Positions 17,280 through 26,261 of a DNA stretch of 64,000 bases are shown here, one piece after another. The position numbers were made by a program, and so were the translations under genes. Below the pieces are notes generated by a model, which saw nothing but the letters and a program-made list of their open reading frames with translations, was not told where the DNA came from and ran no database searches. Origin of the DNA: Ruminococcus flavefaciens AE3010 (GTDB lineage: Bacteria > Bacillota > Clostridia > Oscillospirales > Ruminococcaceae); assembly GCF_000526795.1 (NCBI RefSeq), contig NZ_JAGT01000001.1, positions 767,001 to 831,000 of the forward strand. Direction: 5' to 3'. Within the stretch, counting starts at the first letter, position 1. Each line of letters starts with the position of its first letter.

Positions 17280-18186
17280 TTCTGAGCCTCTTGACTTCAC
17301 TGACTTTTCCGGGAGCTGCAGAGCCTTTCAGGAATATGATATTGTCAAAAAGTCCGCTTTCTGTAAGGTATAATATCTCCTTACGCTTGCTGAGCTCCTC
17401 AAAGCTGCTGCCGTGAGCCGTAACGATAAATTTCACGCCGCAGCCGATCCCGTTTATTATAGCTTCTGAGTCAGACATTGAAGCTATCTCGTCACAGACA
17501 ATGACCTCGGGAGACAAAGTTCGCACCGCTGAAATTATCCCGTCAGCACGGCTGCAATTACTGATAACATCTGTCAGCGCTCCAACGTCATTCTGCGGTA
17601 TCCCGTCGTGCAGACAGGATATCTCGTTTCGCTCGTCAATAAGGACAGTTTTTCTGAAATTCCCTGTAAGACGGCACATATCTCGGAGCATAGTGGTCTT
17701 TCCCGAATTGACTCCGCCGCATATCATAATGTTTTTATCATAATTTGAAGCAAATATCTCATCTGCGCAGCCCTCTACACACCTTGATACACGGAAGTTA
17801 AGAGATGTAAACTCTGTAAGCTGAGGAGGCTGGATCGATGAATAAGCTCCAGAAACACCTACACGAACTCCGTTTTCGATAACGAAAAAGCCCTGAGAAA
17901 GCTGTTTTCCACAGCTGTGCACGGAATAATGACACAGCCTTTCGACTGTCTCTCTGATCTCAGACGCCTTTATTTCATATGCTTCCTTATTATATAGGGA
18001 AGCCAGTCCGCCGTCCCTGCGAAGAAAATATATCTTGTCCGAATACACAAGATAAACAGGTCCGCCTGCACGAAGCCTTACTTCCATTGCACCATCAAGC
18101 TTATCCCTCGGGATATCAAGCAGCTGCCTGCGGATATTCTCGGGAAGATAATCCATGATCGTTTCAAAGCTTGTACTGCCTTTCAT
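17269..18186 (-). CDS. spoIIIAA: Stage III sporulation protein AA, secretion-type ATPase
   Basis: 305 aa from ATG 18186, which stands 8 bases after AAGGAG; GTG 18195 and ATG 18192 lie too close to that site. It is a GspE/VirB11-like ATPase with Walker A GGVNSGKTTM near residue 150 and Walker B VIVCDEIAS near 220. It is thought to energise the SpoIIIA channel on the mother-cell side. It is the first gene of the operon. In Bacillus the operon is driven by sigma E; I could not identify a convincing sigma-E promoter in the 50 bases upstream. Confidence 0.94.
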   Translation of the reverse strand: MKGSTSFETIMDYLPENIRRQLLDIPRDKLDGAMEVRLRAGGPVYLVYSDKIYFLRRDGGLASLYNKEAYEIKASEIRETVERLCHYSVHSCGKQLSQGFFVIENGVRVGVSGAYSSIQPPQLTEFTSLNFRVSRCVEGCADEIFASNYDKNIMICGGVNSGKTTMLRDMCRLTGNFRKTVLIDERNEISCLHDGIPQNDVGALTDVISNCSRADGIISAVRTLSPEVIVCDEIASMSDSEAIINGIGCGVKFIVTAHGSSFEELSKRKEILYLTESGLFDNIIFLKGSAAPGKVSEVKRLRNGN

Positions 18187-18236
18187 TTTCATCACTCCTT
18201 ACACTTAATACTATTCAGCTGTACAAATGTTTAGAA

Positions 18237-18290
18237 CAAAAAAGGACGCCGAAGCGTCCATAAAAAAGGCACTGACATAAGTCAGTGCCT
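18237..18290 (-). terminator. Two tandem terminators after the FAD reductase gene
   Basis: Read on the minus strand, a 9-bp hairpin with a 4-nt loop (18268-18289) is followed by six T, then a 6-bp hairpin with a CGAA-type loop (18244-18259) is followed by another six T. They isolate spoIIIA from the upstream gene. Confidence 0.85.
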
Positions 18291-18296
18291 ATATTA

Positions 18297-19331
18297 TTAT
18301 AATGATAACTTCATTTCGCTGAACGTGTCAGCCAAACCTGCAACGAAATTCCACTGTCTCTCCATATATGTTTTAAGCATCTTTGTACGCTGCTGATAAT
18401 CGTCCAACACACATACAGGCTCGTCAAAATGTTCTGTTATTGCATGAGCAGCTGCATTACCGCTTTCCATGCCCGCAGAAATACCCTCGCCCATTGGATT
18501 AAGAAAGCCCGCCGCTTCCCCTGCGAATAAGAGTCGTCCCTTACCGTAGTCGATTTTACACCCAGACCTAATATGAGGCATTAGCCATTTTTCTGCCTTT
18601 ACAGTTTTGTCAATAACAAGCCCGTGTTTATCTTTCATGTAATGAATGAAGCTGTCATAATAGTCTGATATCTTATTAGTATCCTTAACGGCAACGCCCA
18701 GAACAAGCATATCATCCTTAACGTTGAACCAAGCGTCATATTCGGAAAGCTCAGGCTGAAGATATGCGTAGAAATAGTGTGGGTCAAGCTCTATTTTTCC
18801 TTGATTGAACGTCTGAAATGTTGTTATAAACTCAGGAGCGATATTCAGCTCTTTCCTCTTTATAACCGATGTAACACCACCGCAGTCAATTACATACCTT
18901 GCCTTCTCGCTGTAAAGCCTGTCGGAAAAGAGCTTCACCTCAATATTGTCATCTTTATTATCACACGCAATAACTGACGTCATGTCGCGCAGCTCCGCCC
19001 CTGCATTTACTGCATTTTCAGTAAGCCAGTTATCAAATGAGCTTCGCCAGACGTTGAGCCCCTCCTGATTGAAAGCATATTCTTTCCCTTTGTCGTTAGT
19101 AAATATCATACCATGATTATCTGTGGGAGTACACATTGCAGAATGCGGAACATCTTTCCCGAAATATTCCATGACCAGATCCATCGACTTCTTTATAAGA
19201 ACACCCGAGCAGGATTTATACCGCGGCAGCTTCATACGTTCAACAAGAAGAACTTTCATATCATTATCTGATAATATCTTTGCCGCAGTCGCACCTGTCG
19301 GACCTGCGCCGACAACTATTACATCATACAT
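18297..19331 (-). CDS. FAD-dependent oxidoreductase, geranylgeranyl-reductase family
   Basis: 344 aa. The N-terminal FAD-binding motif VVGAGPTGATAAKIL (residues 6-20) and the second FAD contact LLFAGEAAGFLNPMGEGI (near 270) match the geranylgeranyl-reductase-like group of p-hydroxybenzoate hydroxylase-fold enzymes. Such proteins reduce isoprenoid chains or oxidise cofactors; the substrate here is unknown. The conserved RYKSCSG loop near residue 37 is typical of the family. It is monocistronic, with a perfect consensus promoter and double terminator, so it is probably expressed constitutively. Confidence 0.85.
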   Translation of the reverse strand: MYDVIVVGAGPTGATAAKILSDNDMKVLLVERMKLPRYKSCSGVLIKKSMDLVMEYFGKDVPHSAMCTPTDNHGMIFTNDKGKEYAFNQEGLNVWRSSFDNWLTENAVNAGAELRDMTSVIACDNKDDNIEVKLFSDRLYSEKARYVIDCGGVTSVIKRKELNIAPEFITTFQTFNQGKIELDPHYFYAYLQPELSEYDAWFNVKDDMLVLGVAVKDTNKISDYYDSFIHYMKDKHGLVIDKTVKAEKWLMPHIRSGCKIDYGKGRLLFAGEAAGFLNPMGEGISAGMESGNAAAHAITEHFDEPVCVLDDYQQRTKMLKTYMERQWNFVAGLADTFSEMKLSL

Positions 19332-19360
19332 AGCCTTACCTCATTAAATAATATATGCTT

Positions 19361-19389
19361 ATTATAAGGCATTGGCGGTGAAATGTCAA
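19361..19389 (-). promoter_or_regulatory. Consensus promoter of the FAD reductase gene
   Basis: TTGACA (19384-19389) and TATAAT (19361-19366) on the minus strand with a 17-bp spacer: a full match to the housekeeping consensus, 30 bases before the start codon. Confidence 0.9.
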
Positions 19390-19396
19390 CTTTCCA

Positions 19397-19426
19397 TAAA
19401 AAAACAGCACACCGAAGTGTGCTGTG
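19397..19426 (-). terminator. Terminator of the first sugar ABC operon
   Basis: A 9-bp perfect stem with a 4-nt loop (19404-19425), followed on the minus strand by seven T, just downstream of the last permease gene. Confidence 0.88.
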
Positions 19427-19436
19427 ATTTTTGTGA

Positions 19437-20336
19437 TTATTCCTTTACACCACCAAGAGCAACACCAGCGATGATGAATCTTGAAAGGAGTACATATGCG
19501 ATTATGATAGGAATAATTGAAAGTGCAATTGCAAGATAGATAGCACCGTAATCATTGAACTTATCAGATGACTGAAGAGCAGATACCATCATAGGAAGGG
19601 TCTTCTTCTTCAGATCAACACTGATGAGGATCATGTTAGGTGTATAGAAGTTGTTCCAGCTTGCGATGAAAGCGAAGATAGCCTGTACAGCTATAGCTGG
19701 CTTCATCATAGGAATTGCAATTGACAGGAATGTTCTGAACTCTCCGCATCCGTCGATACGAGCAGCTTCAACGATATCCAGCGGGAATGATGACTTCATG
19801 TATGATCTCATGAAGTAAACGACCGCAGGAGCTGCAATTGATGGAAGGATAAGAGGCCAGTAAGTATTTGTCAGCTTAAGATCTGACATAAATGCAATGA
19901 ATCCGGCAGATGTTACCTGCATAGGTACCATCATAACAAGGAGGATAACTGAATATGAGATCTCCTTAAGCTTGAAATCATATACATGGATTCCGTAAGC
20001 AGTAAGAGCTGAAAAGAAAACTGTAAGGAAAGTTGAACATACTGTGATGATCAAGCTGTTCTTATAACCGTGGAAAGCGCTGTAGCAGAGCTTGAATCCG
20101 GGGTCTGTAAATACCTTGTTCCAGTTTGATTTCAGATAATGGCTCGGAACGAAGCTGAGTCCGTTTGCTATATCCGAATGTGAACGTGTAGCGTTAATAA
20201 CAAGGATATAGATAGGAAGCAGACATATAATTGTAAGGAGAAGGAACCATACAAACAGGATACCTGACTTTAACTTGATCTTAGCTGTATAGTTATCCTT
20301 TGCCTTTCCGTAAACGTCTTTCATATTACCACTCAT
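19437..20336 (-). CDS. Carbohydrate ABC transporter permease (MalG/AraQ type)
   Basis: 299 aa with six membrane helices. The EAA loop EAARIDGCGEFRTFLSIAIPMMKPA (about 195-219) contacts the ATPase. It forms the channel with the preceding permease, with which it overlaps by 4 bases. No ATP-binding subunit is encoded nearby, so the importer probably shares an MsmX/MsiK-like ATPase. Substrate unknown, most likely an oligosaccharide. Confidence 0.93.
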   Translation of the reverse strand: MSGNMKDVYGKAKDNYTAKIKLKSGILFVWFLLLTIICLLPIYILVINATRSHSDIANGLSFVPSHYLKSNWNKVFTDPGFKLCYSAFHGYKNSLIITVCSTFLTVFFSALTAYGIHVYDFKLKEISYSVILLVMMVPMQVTSAGFIAFMSDLKLTNTYWPLILPSIAAPAVVYFMRSYMKSSFPLDIVEAARIDGCGEFRTFLSIAIPMMKPAIAVQAIFAFIASWNNFYTPNMILISVDLKKKTLPMMVSALQSSDKFNDYGAIYLAIALSIIPIIIAYVLLSRFIIAGVALGGVKE

Positions 20337-21385
20337 AAACTGATCCCTCCAAACTGCTTGCTTTCTTTCTTAGCCTGCTGAGCGATCTTTTTACGCTGCT
20401 TCTTCTTAGCGATCTCATCCTTGTCACGTGTGATATAGAACGCGATAAGTCCAAGAGTAAGAGTGATGAAGAAGAGGAGTACAGATGTAGCACCTGCGTA
20501 ACCCATCTTATTCTCATCAGCCTGAGCGTGGAAGTACTGGAAGATCATTACCGCCAGTGTCTTGATGTGATCCTTAACGTTACCTGTCTTAGTGTAAAGG
20601 AAAGGAATATCGAACATCTGGAGACCACCGATCATGGAAGTGATAAGAGTATATGCCATGATTGGAGTCAGAAGAGGAAGAGTGATCTTTCTGAAGACCT
20701 GTCCTGAGCTTGCGCCGTCGATGCTTGCAGCCTCGAACAGTGAAGGGTTGATACCCTGGATACCTGACATGAGCATGATCATGGTATTACCGAACCACAT
20801 CCATGTCTGGATAAACATGATTACAATACGTGAAGGCCATACACCCTCTACAAGAGGTATAGTCTTATAAATTCCTGATGCTTCATCTCTTGCAACAATG
20901 CCAAGCTTGTGCAGAATAAGGTTTACCGCACCGGGGTTAGTTTCTGACTGACCGCAGAGCTGAAGGAAAAGAACAGCTACTGAAGCAGCAGTGATGATAT
21001 TGGGCAGGTACATAACAACCTTAAAGAAGCCCTTTCCAGGGATCTTTAACTGTGCTTCTGTAAACCATACCGCAAGTGAAAGTGAAAGTGCCAGCTGAGG
21101 AATGAAGTTACCGACCCAAAGGATAACTGTATTTCTCAAGCACTCGAAAAAGCTCTCGTGGATAACTCGAACTTTTCTGGTACCGCCAAAAAGAATGTCC
21201 TTATAATTCTGTAGTCCCACCCATGCTTCAACGGACTTACCGTTGCCATGGAAACTTACGATAAAGGTGTTGATCAGCGGCCATAATTGGAAAAAGAAAT
21301 AAACAAGAAAAAACGGCAAAATAAAGATATAGCCATACTTAGCATAGCTAATTGACTTTATGCGTCTCTGCGCACCTGATGCCAT
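20333..21385 (-). CDS. Carbohydrate ABC transporter permease (MalF/UgpA type)
   Basis: 350 aa from ATG 21385 (MASGAQRR), chosen because GAGAGG stands 9 bases upstream; the open frame extends to 21442 without a good site. Six membrane helices; the EAA loop FEAASIDGASSGQVFRKI is near residue 220. A basic, Lys-rich C-terminal tail follows the last helix. It lies between the binding protein and the second permease, with a strong hairpin upstream at 21429-21456. Confidence 0.92.
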   Translation of the reverse strand: MASGAQRRIKSISYAKYGYIFILPFFLVYFFFQLWPLINTFIVSFHGNGKSVEAWVGLQNYKDILFGGTRKVRVIHESFFECLRNTVILWVGNFIPQLALSLSLAVWFTEAQLKIPGKGFFKVVMYLPNIITAASVAVLFLQLCGQSETNPGAVNLILHKLGIVARDEASGIYKTIPLVEGVWPSRIVIMFIQTWMWFGNTMIMLMSGIQGINPSLFEAASIDGASSGQVFRKITLPLLTPIMAYTLITSMIGGLQMFDIPFLYTKTGNVKDHIKTLAVMIFQYFHAQADENKMGYAGATSVLLFFITLTLGLIAFYITRDKDEIAKKKQRKKIAQQAKKESKQFGGISL

Positions 21386-21428
21386 AACACACACCCTCTC
21401 GGTAGAATATAATATAAATAAATATACA

Positions 21429-21456
21429 CCTACGGAATACATAAGTATTCCGTAGG
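21429..21456 (-). promoter_or_regulatory. Intercistronic stem-loop between binding protein and permease genes
   Basis: A perfect 12-bp inverted repeat with a 4-nt loop and no T-run directly after it. In sugar ABC operons such hairpins often stabilise the upstream binding-protein mRNA and lower permease expression; that role is inferred here. Confidence 0.6.
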
Positions 21457-21496
21457 CATATTTATTACATTGTACAGTTAGACTATTTTACTAAAA

Positions 21497-22981
21497 TTAG
21501 TCTTCCCACTCGAGATCAGGTACTGACTCAGCAACCTTGTCCTTGAATGCATTTACTGTATCATCCCAAGACTTGCCGCCCTCAAGGTAGTTCTCCTTAA
21601 CAGCGTCAGCGAAGTTGCCCTTGATTGTTGAATCGAAAGGTGTGATAAGACCCTTGAAGTCGATGTTCTTAGCGTTGTTAGCGAGCTCTGCGAAGTAGTT
21701 CTGCTTGTCAACGAAGTTACCGGAAATGATTGGGTTGAATTCTGTGTTAGCAGAAATGAGGTCGTCCATAACCTTAGAGTTGTTTACATACTCAGGCTTG
21801 CTCTTAGCGTATGCAGACATCTTAGCCTCATCTGATGTAGCAGCAATGATGAACTCACGAGCCTCGTTACCGTTATCAGTCTTTGGATTTACAACCATCC
21901 AAGTACCGCCCCAGTAGAATGCCTGAGGTCCTTCACATACAGCCCACTTGCCGTACTGCTCGCCGCCCTTGTTTGCTTCCTTGTCATATCCGCCAGCAGC
22001 ATCGAGGAAGAATCCGCCGAAGCCCCAAGTTGATACAAAGTAACCCATAACGTTGCCTGAAACGCCTGCAGCTGTCCACTCATCTGTCCACTGGCTGTTC
22101 TTTGTAACACCGCCGCAATCCCAGAGAGCCTTTGCTGTATCAGCAAACTTCTTGCAAGAATCATCGATCTGGAGCTTGTTGTCTACAACCCAAGGAGTTG
22201 TACGTCCGCAAGCAAATGCCTGCCACATACCGCCGAGTGAGTCAGCGAGTGCAACGCTCTTGCTTGACTTCTCAGATACTGTCTGAGCAGCCTTTACGAA
22301 ATCATCCCAGTTGCCGATCTGCTTCTGCATGTCAGCAGGTGACTCAACGCCGAGGTACTCCTTAGCGAGGTCAGCTCTGTAAGCGAATCCACCAGCAGCT
22401 GCCTGCCATGAGATACCCTTACGAACGCCGTTGGAATCCTTACCGATTTCGTCTGTGTAGCTGTAGATATTTGGGAAATCCTTGTCACCAAGACCGAGCT
22501 TGCTGAGAGGAAGTGTTCTTGCGTCATCATTGATGTACTTGAGTGCCCAGTCAGCCTCTACGAAGTAAACGTCGAGATCTGAACCGTCGTTAAAGAGCTG
22601 GTCATAGTTCTCAGATGCCTGGCCGCCGCCTACACCGAAGTCAATGAACTTGATGCCTTCAACCTTGTTGTCAGCGAGCTGATCAACGATTGTATCTGCG
22701 TCGAGGCCCTTCCAAGAAGCGATAAGAGCAGGAACGTCATCGTGGTTCCAAGCTGCAACTGTGAATGTGTCGCCGCCCTGTCCAACTGAAGCGTCAACTG
22801 TGTCACCGTCAACTACCTCTGCAGTTGTATCAGCAGCTGTTGTTGCCTCATCGTTAGCAGCAGTTGTTGCCTCTGTGCCGTTATCAGATGAAGATGAATC
22901 CTTGCTGCCGCAGCTTGCGAAAGCTGTTGCAGACATTGCGAGTGTAGCTACTAAAGCTAAAGTTCTCTTAAGTGTGTTCAT
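21497..22981 (-). CDS. Extracellular sugar-binding lipoprotein of an ABC importer
   Basis: 494 aa. A signal peptide with a lipobox-like end (AFASC, Cys24) is followed by an acidic Ser/Thr-rich linker (about 25-65) and a bacterial solute-binding domain of the MalE/UgpB class. It would be tethered outside the membrane and feed sugar to the two downstream permeases. GGAGG stands before ATG 22981. Its codons are strongly biased (highly uniform choice such as AAG for lysine), suggesting high expression. Its leader is about 390 nt long. Confidence 0.92.
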   Translation of the reverse strand: MNTLKRTLALVATLAMSATAFASCGSKDSSSSDNGTEATTAANDEATTAADTTAEVVDGDTVDASVGQGGDTFTVAAWNHDDVPALIASWKGLDADTIVDQLADNKVEGIKFIDFGVGGGQASENYDQLFNDGSDLDVYFVEADWALKYINDDARTLPLSKLGLGDKDFPNIYSYTDEIGKDSNGVRKGISWQAAAGGFAYRADLAKEYLGVESPADMQKQIGNWDDFVKAAQTVSEKSSKSVALADSLGGMWQAFACGRTTPWVVDNKLQIDDSCKKFADTAKALWDCGGVTKNSQWTDEWTAAGVSGNVMGYFVSTWGFGGFFLDAAGGYDKEANKGGEQYGKWAVCEGPQAFYWGGTWMVVNPKTDNGNEAREFIIAATSDEAKMSAYAKSKPEYVNNSKVMDDLISANTEFNPIISGNFVDKQNYFAELANNAKNIDFKGLITPFDSTIKGNFADAVKENYLEGGKSWDDTVNAFKDKVAESVPDLEWED

Positions 22982-23674
22982 GAGATTTTTCCTCCTTAAA
23001 TATCTATATTATACTTGCGTATAATATTTACGTGGTTAATTATGATTTGCGGGTAACATCGCGGTATTATTACTGTCCGATGATTGTGCTCACCGCTGAC
23101 GTCCTGCAACCGTTCTGTCAGCCTTTGCTTCTGTTCCCGTGAAGTCATTTCTGCTCCACATATTTTTCTTTTGCTCAGCCATCGAATTTTATACTTCCCG
23201 AATGATCCTGCTCGAGCGGCGGTCAGCTGTGAACGTACTTCACATCTGTCGTCATAAGAGCCTTTGCATTTCTCATACATTCCGTATCATACTGCTGTGC
23301 ATGCTCGGTTCCGAAAGTCACATCTTTCCCTTGCATATCACATACATTATGCAACAATTGCTTTTGCATTTACAAATATACCGTATTTTGCGATGGAAGT
23401 CAATACTTTGAATCATTTTGTAATGTTCTTTAACCCCTTTTTGGTTATAGAATACAAATCACACTTCCCCTGATTGTGCAAAAGCACAACAACAGCTCTT
23501 TTGTTATGAGAACGTTTGTTCTAAAGATTACAATTCGGTAAAAACACATTGCCGCTTATTACACAATGGGAAGCTTATTCTTTTATATCTATTGACCAAC
23601 ATATAAAATTTTTCCTTCTTTGCTTGTGCAGTTTTTGAGCGTTTTTGCCGAACATATATTCATCTTTGTTGAAA
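22982..23674 (-). other. Non-coding stretch: long leader and control region of the sugar ABC operon
   Basis: This 693-base gap holds a good minus-strand promoter (23375-23403) and an apparent 5' leader of about 390 nt. Two copies of the palindromic core TGC-AAAA-GCA lie at 23359-23368 (at the predicted transcription start) and 23477-23486 (within the longer palindrome 23474-23489). A hairpin with GCTGAC/GTCAGC arms is at about 23095-23122. A 94-codon minus-strand frame (22996-23280) ends at the next gene's ribosome binding site but resembles nothing I know and lacks a good start signal. Confidence 0.6.
23375..23403 (-). promoter_or_regulatory. Promoter of the first sugar ABC operon
   Basis: TTGACT (23398-23403), 17-bp spacer, TATATT (23375-23380) on the minus strand. 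Transcription would start near 23368, inside one of the TGC-AAAA-GCA palindromes, which would therefore be well placed as an operator. Confidence 0.7.
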
Positions 23675-26215
23675 TCAACCAATAGAATTGAATGCATATA
23701 TCTCAAGTATCATGGAAGCATCCACTGCATTCAGCGTACCGTCGCCGTTCATATCACCTGTTTTCACCTGTTCTTCGGTAAGTTCTCCCTTTTCGCCGAC
23801 AGAAACAGAAGCATAATGGCTAAGGACTATTGACGCGTCCACCGCATTTACAGCTCCGTCGCCGTTAACATCGCCTGCGGCAGCTCCCTTACGCTTATAT
23901 ACATACAGCGTTTCCGACGCAAAGGATTGATCGGTAGCAGAATACCTTACATAACACGGCACATCATATTTTATCTTGTTTCCAGGCTTATACTCACTGC
24001 CGATTATCTTATTGAGCTTCTCACTTTCAAGACCTGTACGCTTTTCCATGAGCTTGCCGAACGCCTCATATGTATAGCCGTATCCGCCTGCAAGCTCCTC
24101 CATCATTATTTCTGAGAAATAGCCCTCATAGGCTATCTCATATATATCGTCCTCGAATACGCAGCTGTCGGCGTCGTACTGCTTCAGCGAAGCAATATCG
24201 GGCAGCTGTTTCGGAGCGTCGGGAATATCATATCTTACAGTAGTGCTGGGGAACAAGCCGTTTCCGCCTGCTGCTCTCAGCCTGAAAGTCTCCCCGGGAA
24301 TGATACTTATATAGTACAAGCCGTAATCCTCGGGAGCTATATCTGCACCGCTTATTATCCTGCCCTTTGCGGAAGTAAATCTGCTGTAATCTGAGCTTCC
24401 CACCGCTATCTCAAGCCTTTCGCTGATCTCTCTGCTGAAAGGACCGAGAGCTTCCGAGCGATAGTTTATCTTCATTTCCGAGATATCAGCTCTTTCGGGA
24501 ACGCTTACAGGTATCTCTTTTCCGTCCTTGACAGCCGTCAGAGTCTGACCTGCGTATTCCATAACACTTGAGCCCGCAAAAAGCTCTTTTCCGTCGGCAG
24601 CATAGATCCTGTCGGCACGCGATGCAAGGATAGCACCATTCGGAGCATCAAAGCTTACCAGCGAACGGTTGATATGAAGCGTCACCGTGTTGTCGGTACA
24701 GTTCTCACCTGTCAGCTTCAGCTCGATATCTGTCACTCCGTAATCAGCCTTTACGGATTCTATCTTACCGTAAGCACCGTAGCTCATCCCGTTGTACTCA
24801 ACATTATTGACAGTTCCGAGATACAGCGAGACGGAATCAAACTCCGCAGGGATATTGATAGTATATTCATTGTCGGATATCCTCTTAGCGTATTTAAGGT
24901 CGCGGCTGTAGCTCTCGGAAGACGTCTTATATCCTATCCAGTTGAAAGCGGCATATTTGGGAGTAAAGCTTCTCTTCGAGATAACATTGCCCTTAACGCC
25001 GCTGTCCATGACATATGCGGTTATCTTGACATCGTCGTTTACAGCAATAGGAGCTTCGTACCTGATCGACTCGTTCTCATCGCCTGTGGAATAATATATT
25101 TCTCCATGCTCCCTGTCCGAGAAAAGCTCTACCCTTTCATCGGGAGCTACAGCTCCCTCGGGCTGAGTGAACTTCACCTTGCCCACAGGCTCCGCATAGG
25201 CTTTCAGCGTCATATTGCCGAAATTCGACTTTATGTCGCCGATCTCAAACAGCTGTTTATAGTTTTTTTCGCCCTGCTGAGCATTTCGCCAGAGGTCTGT
25301 GTCATTTTCGTCTATGCCGTCATAGAGCTGCTCGATAAACGATTCAAGAAGAAACTGCTTCTCCTCTTCGGTGTATGTCACGCTCTCGTCGCAGACGTCC
25401 TTCCATGTGACACCGTCAGAGCTGAAAAAGCTCTCCCCTCTGCCTGTAAGACTTTTTATCGTACTGTCATCGGCAAAGGTGCTGATGTCAATTATTTCGT
25501 TGTCATCGCCCTCAACGTAAAGGCTGCTTTCCAGAGGCAGAACAAATGGCGTATCCTCGCAGTAAAGCTTTACCACAACGCTGAACTGTTCATTGCCCGT
25601 CAGTATCACAGGGTCTTCAAGGTCGATAGTGAAAAAGCCCGTGGCATCTATCCTGCCCTTGGTGACTGCCGAGGGAGTTCCAGAGGACGGGTCGTTCCTG
25701 TCCTTTAGTCCCGAATATACCGTCACCTCATATTCAGTCCCCGCATTATATATGTAGGTACCGACAGTACTCAGCTGAATATCTCCCACCGATGTAAAAA
25801 TGTCCGCCATGTAGGAAGGTCCGTTTTCGTCGGCATCATCATAAGCTGACATGGTCTGTATTGGTATGAAGCTGTCATACTGATATATGATATCGTGCTC
25901 ATCGGCGTTTTCAAGCTGATATACAGCAAAATCGCTGAGTGTGCCGTCATAATATGACAGCCAGAGATAGCCGTCGTCGCCGTCATGTGTTCCCCAGCTG
26001 TTCTGACAAAGCCATGCACCGTCGCCCTTTGGCTTCTTTTTGAAATGCTCCGCAGGGAAGCTGTCGTCCCAGCCGACTATAGTAACGGCATGGTTGGCAA
26101 ATCTTGGCTTGCGCTCACAGTATGAGCTGTTATAAGTCCCTGACCAGTTCTTTCCCTTGTCTGACATATACGAAACGTCCACTGCCTGCCCTCTGTAAAG
26201 GAAATCCTTTACCAT
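23675..26215 (-). CDS. C1A peptidase, C-terminal part with lectin-like region and dockerin (out of frame with its N-terminus)
   Basis: The 846-aa frame from its first Met continues a papain-like peptidase. It holds the catalytic histidine (NHAVTIVGWD, His42) and asparagine (CQNSWG, Asn72), then a lectin-like domain (about 90-250), beta-rich repeats, and a C-terminal type I dockerin with two calcium loops (GDVNGDGAVNAVDAS and GDMNGDGTLNAVDAS). The catalytic cysteine is in the upstream frame (26262-26915). The frame is open upstream of the Met to about 26276, where one base separates the two parts. The intact protein would have about 1,080 residues and be exported, probably attached to a cohesin-bearing scaffold. 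No clear terminator is seen after it. Confidence 0.85.
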   Translation of the reverse strand: MVKDFLYRGQAVDVSYMSDKGKNWSGTYNSSYCERKPRFANHAVTIVGWDDSFPAEHFKKKPKGDGAWLCQNSWGTHDGDDGYLWLSYYDGTLSDFAVYQLENADEHDIIYQYDSFIPIQTMSAYDDADENGPSYMADIFTSVGDIQLSTVGTYIYNAGTEYEVTVYSGLKDRNDPSSGTPSAVTKGRIDATGFFTIDLEDPVILTGNEQFSVVVKLYCEDTPFVLPLESSLYVEGDDNEIIDISTFADDSTIKSLTGRGESFFSSDGVTWKDVCDESVTYTEEEKQFLLESFIEQLYDGIDENDTDLWRNAQQGEKNYKQLFEIGDIKSNFGNMTLKAYAEPVGKVKFTQPEGAVAPDERVELFSDREHGEIYYSTGDENESIRYEAPIAVNDDVKITAYVMDSGVKGNVISKRSFTPKYAAFNWIGYKTSSESYSRDLKYAKRISDNEYTINIPAEFDSVSLYLGTVNNVEYNGMSYGAYGKIESVKADYGVTDIELKLTGENCTDNTVTLHINRSLVSFDAPNGAILASRADRIYAADGKELFAGSSVMEYAGQTLTAVKDGKEIPVSVPERADISEMKINYRSEALGPFSREISERLEIAVGSSDYSRFTSAKGRIISGADIAPEDYGLYYISIIPGETFRLRAAGGNGLFPSTTVRYDIPDAPKQLPDIASLKQYDADSCVFEDDIYEIAYEGYFSEIMMEELAGGYGYTYEAFGKLMEKRTGLESEKLNKIIGSEYKPGNKIKYDVPCYVRYSATDQSFASETLYVYKRKGAAAGDVNGDGAVNAVDASIVLSHYASVSVGEKGELTEEQVKTGDMNGDGTLNAVDASMILEIYAFNSIG

Positions 26216-26261
26216 GGCATTTATTTCGTCAAAGTTGCTTCTTTCGCTGTCATAATCGAAA

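Noticed and set aside
22996-23280. A 94-codon minus-strand frame in the ABC operon leader
   Set aside because: It ends neatly at the next ribosome binding site, but the start signal is weak, composition is odd (many Cys, Arg, Ile) and no family is recognised. Kept only as a note in the leader entry.
23240-23340. A cyclic-di-GMP riboswitch-like fragment (ATGCAAAGG) in the leader
   Set aside because: The paired stems and receptor motif expected of that class are not present; only a short resemblance remains.
23505-23525. A possible catabolite-repression (cre) site near GAGAACG
   Set aside because: Only the left half fits the consensus; the right half mismatches at the three final positions, and it lies upstream of the promoter at an unusual distance.
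24674-25708. A 344-codon plus-strand frame antisense to the peptidase gene
   Set aside because: It is a shadow frame over a beta-rich coding region and shows no domain, promoter or ribosome binding site.
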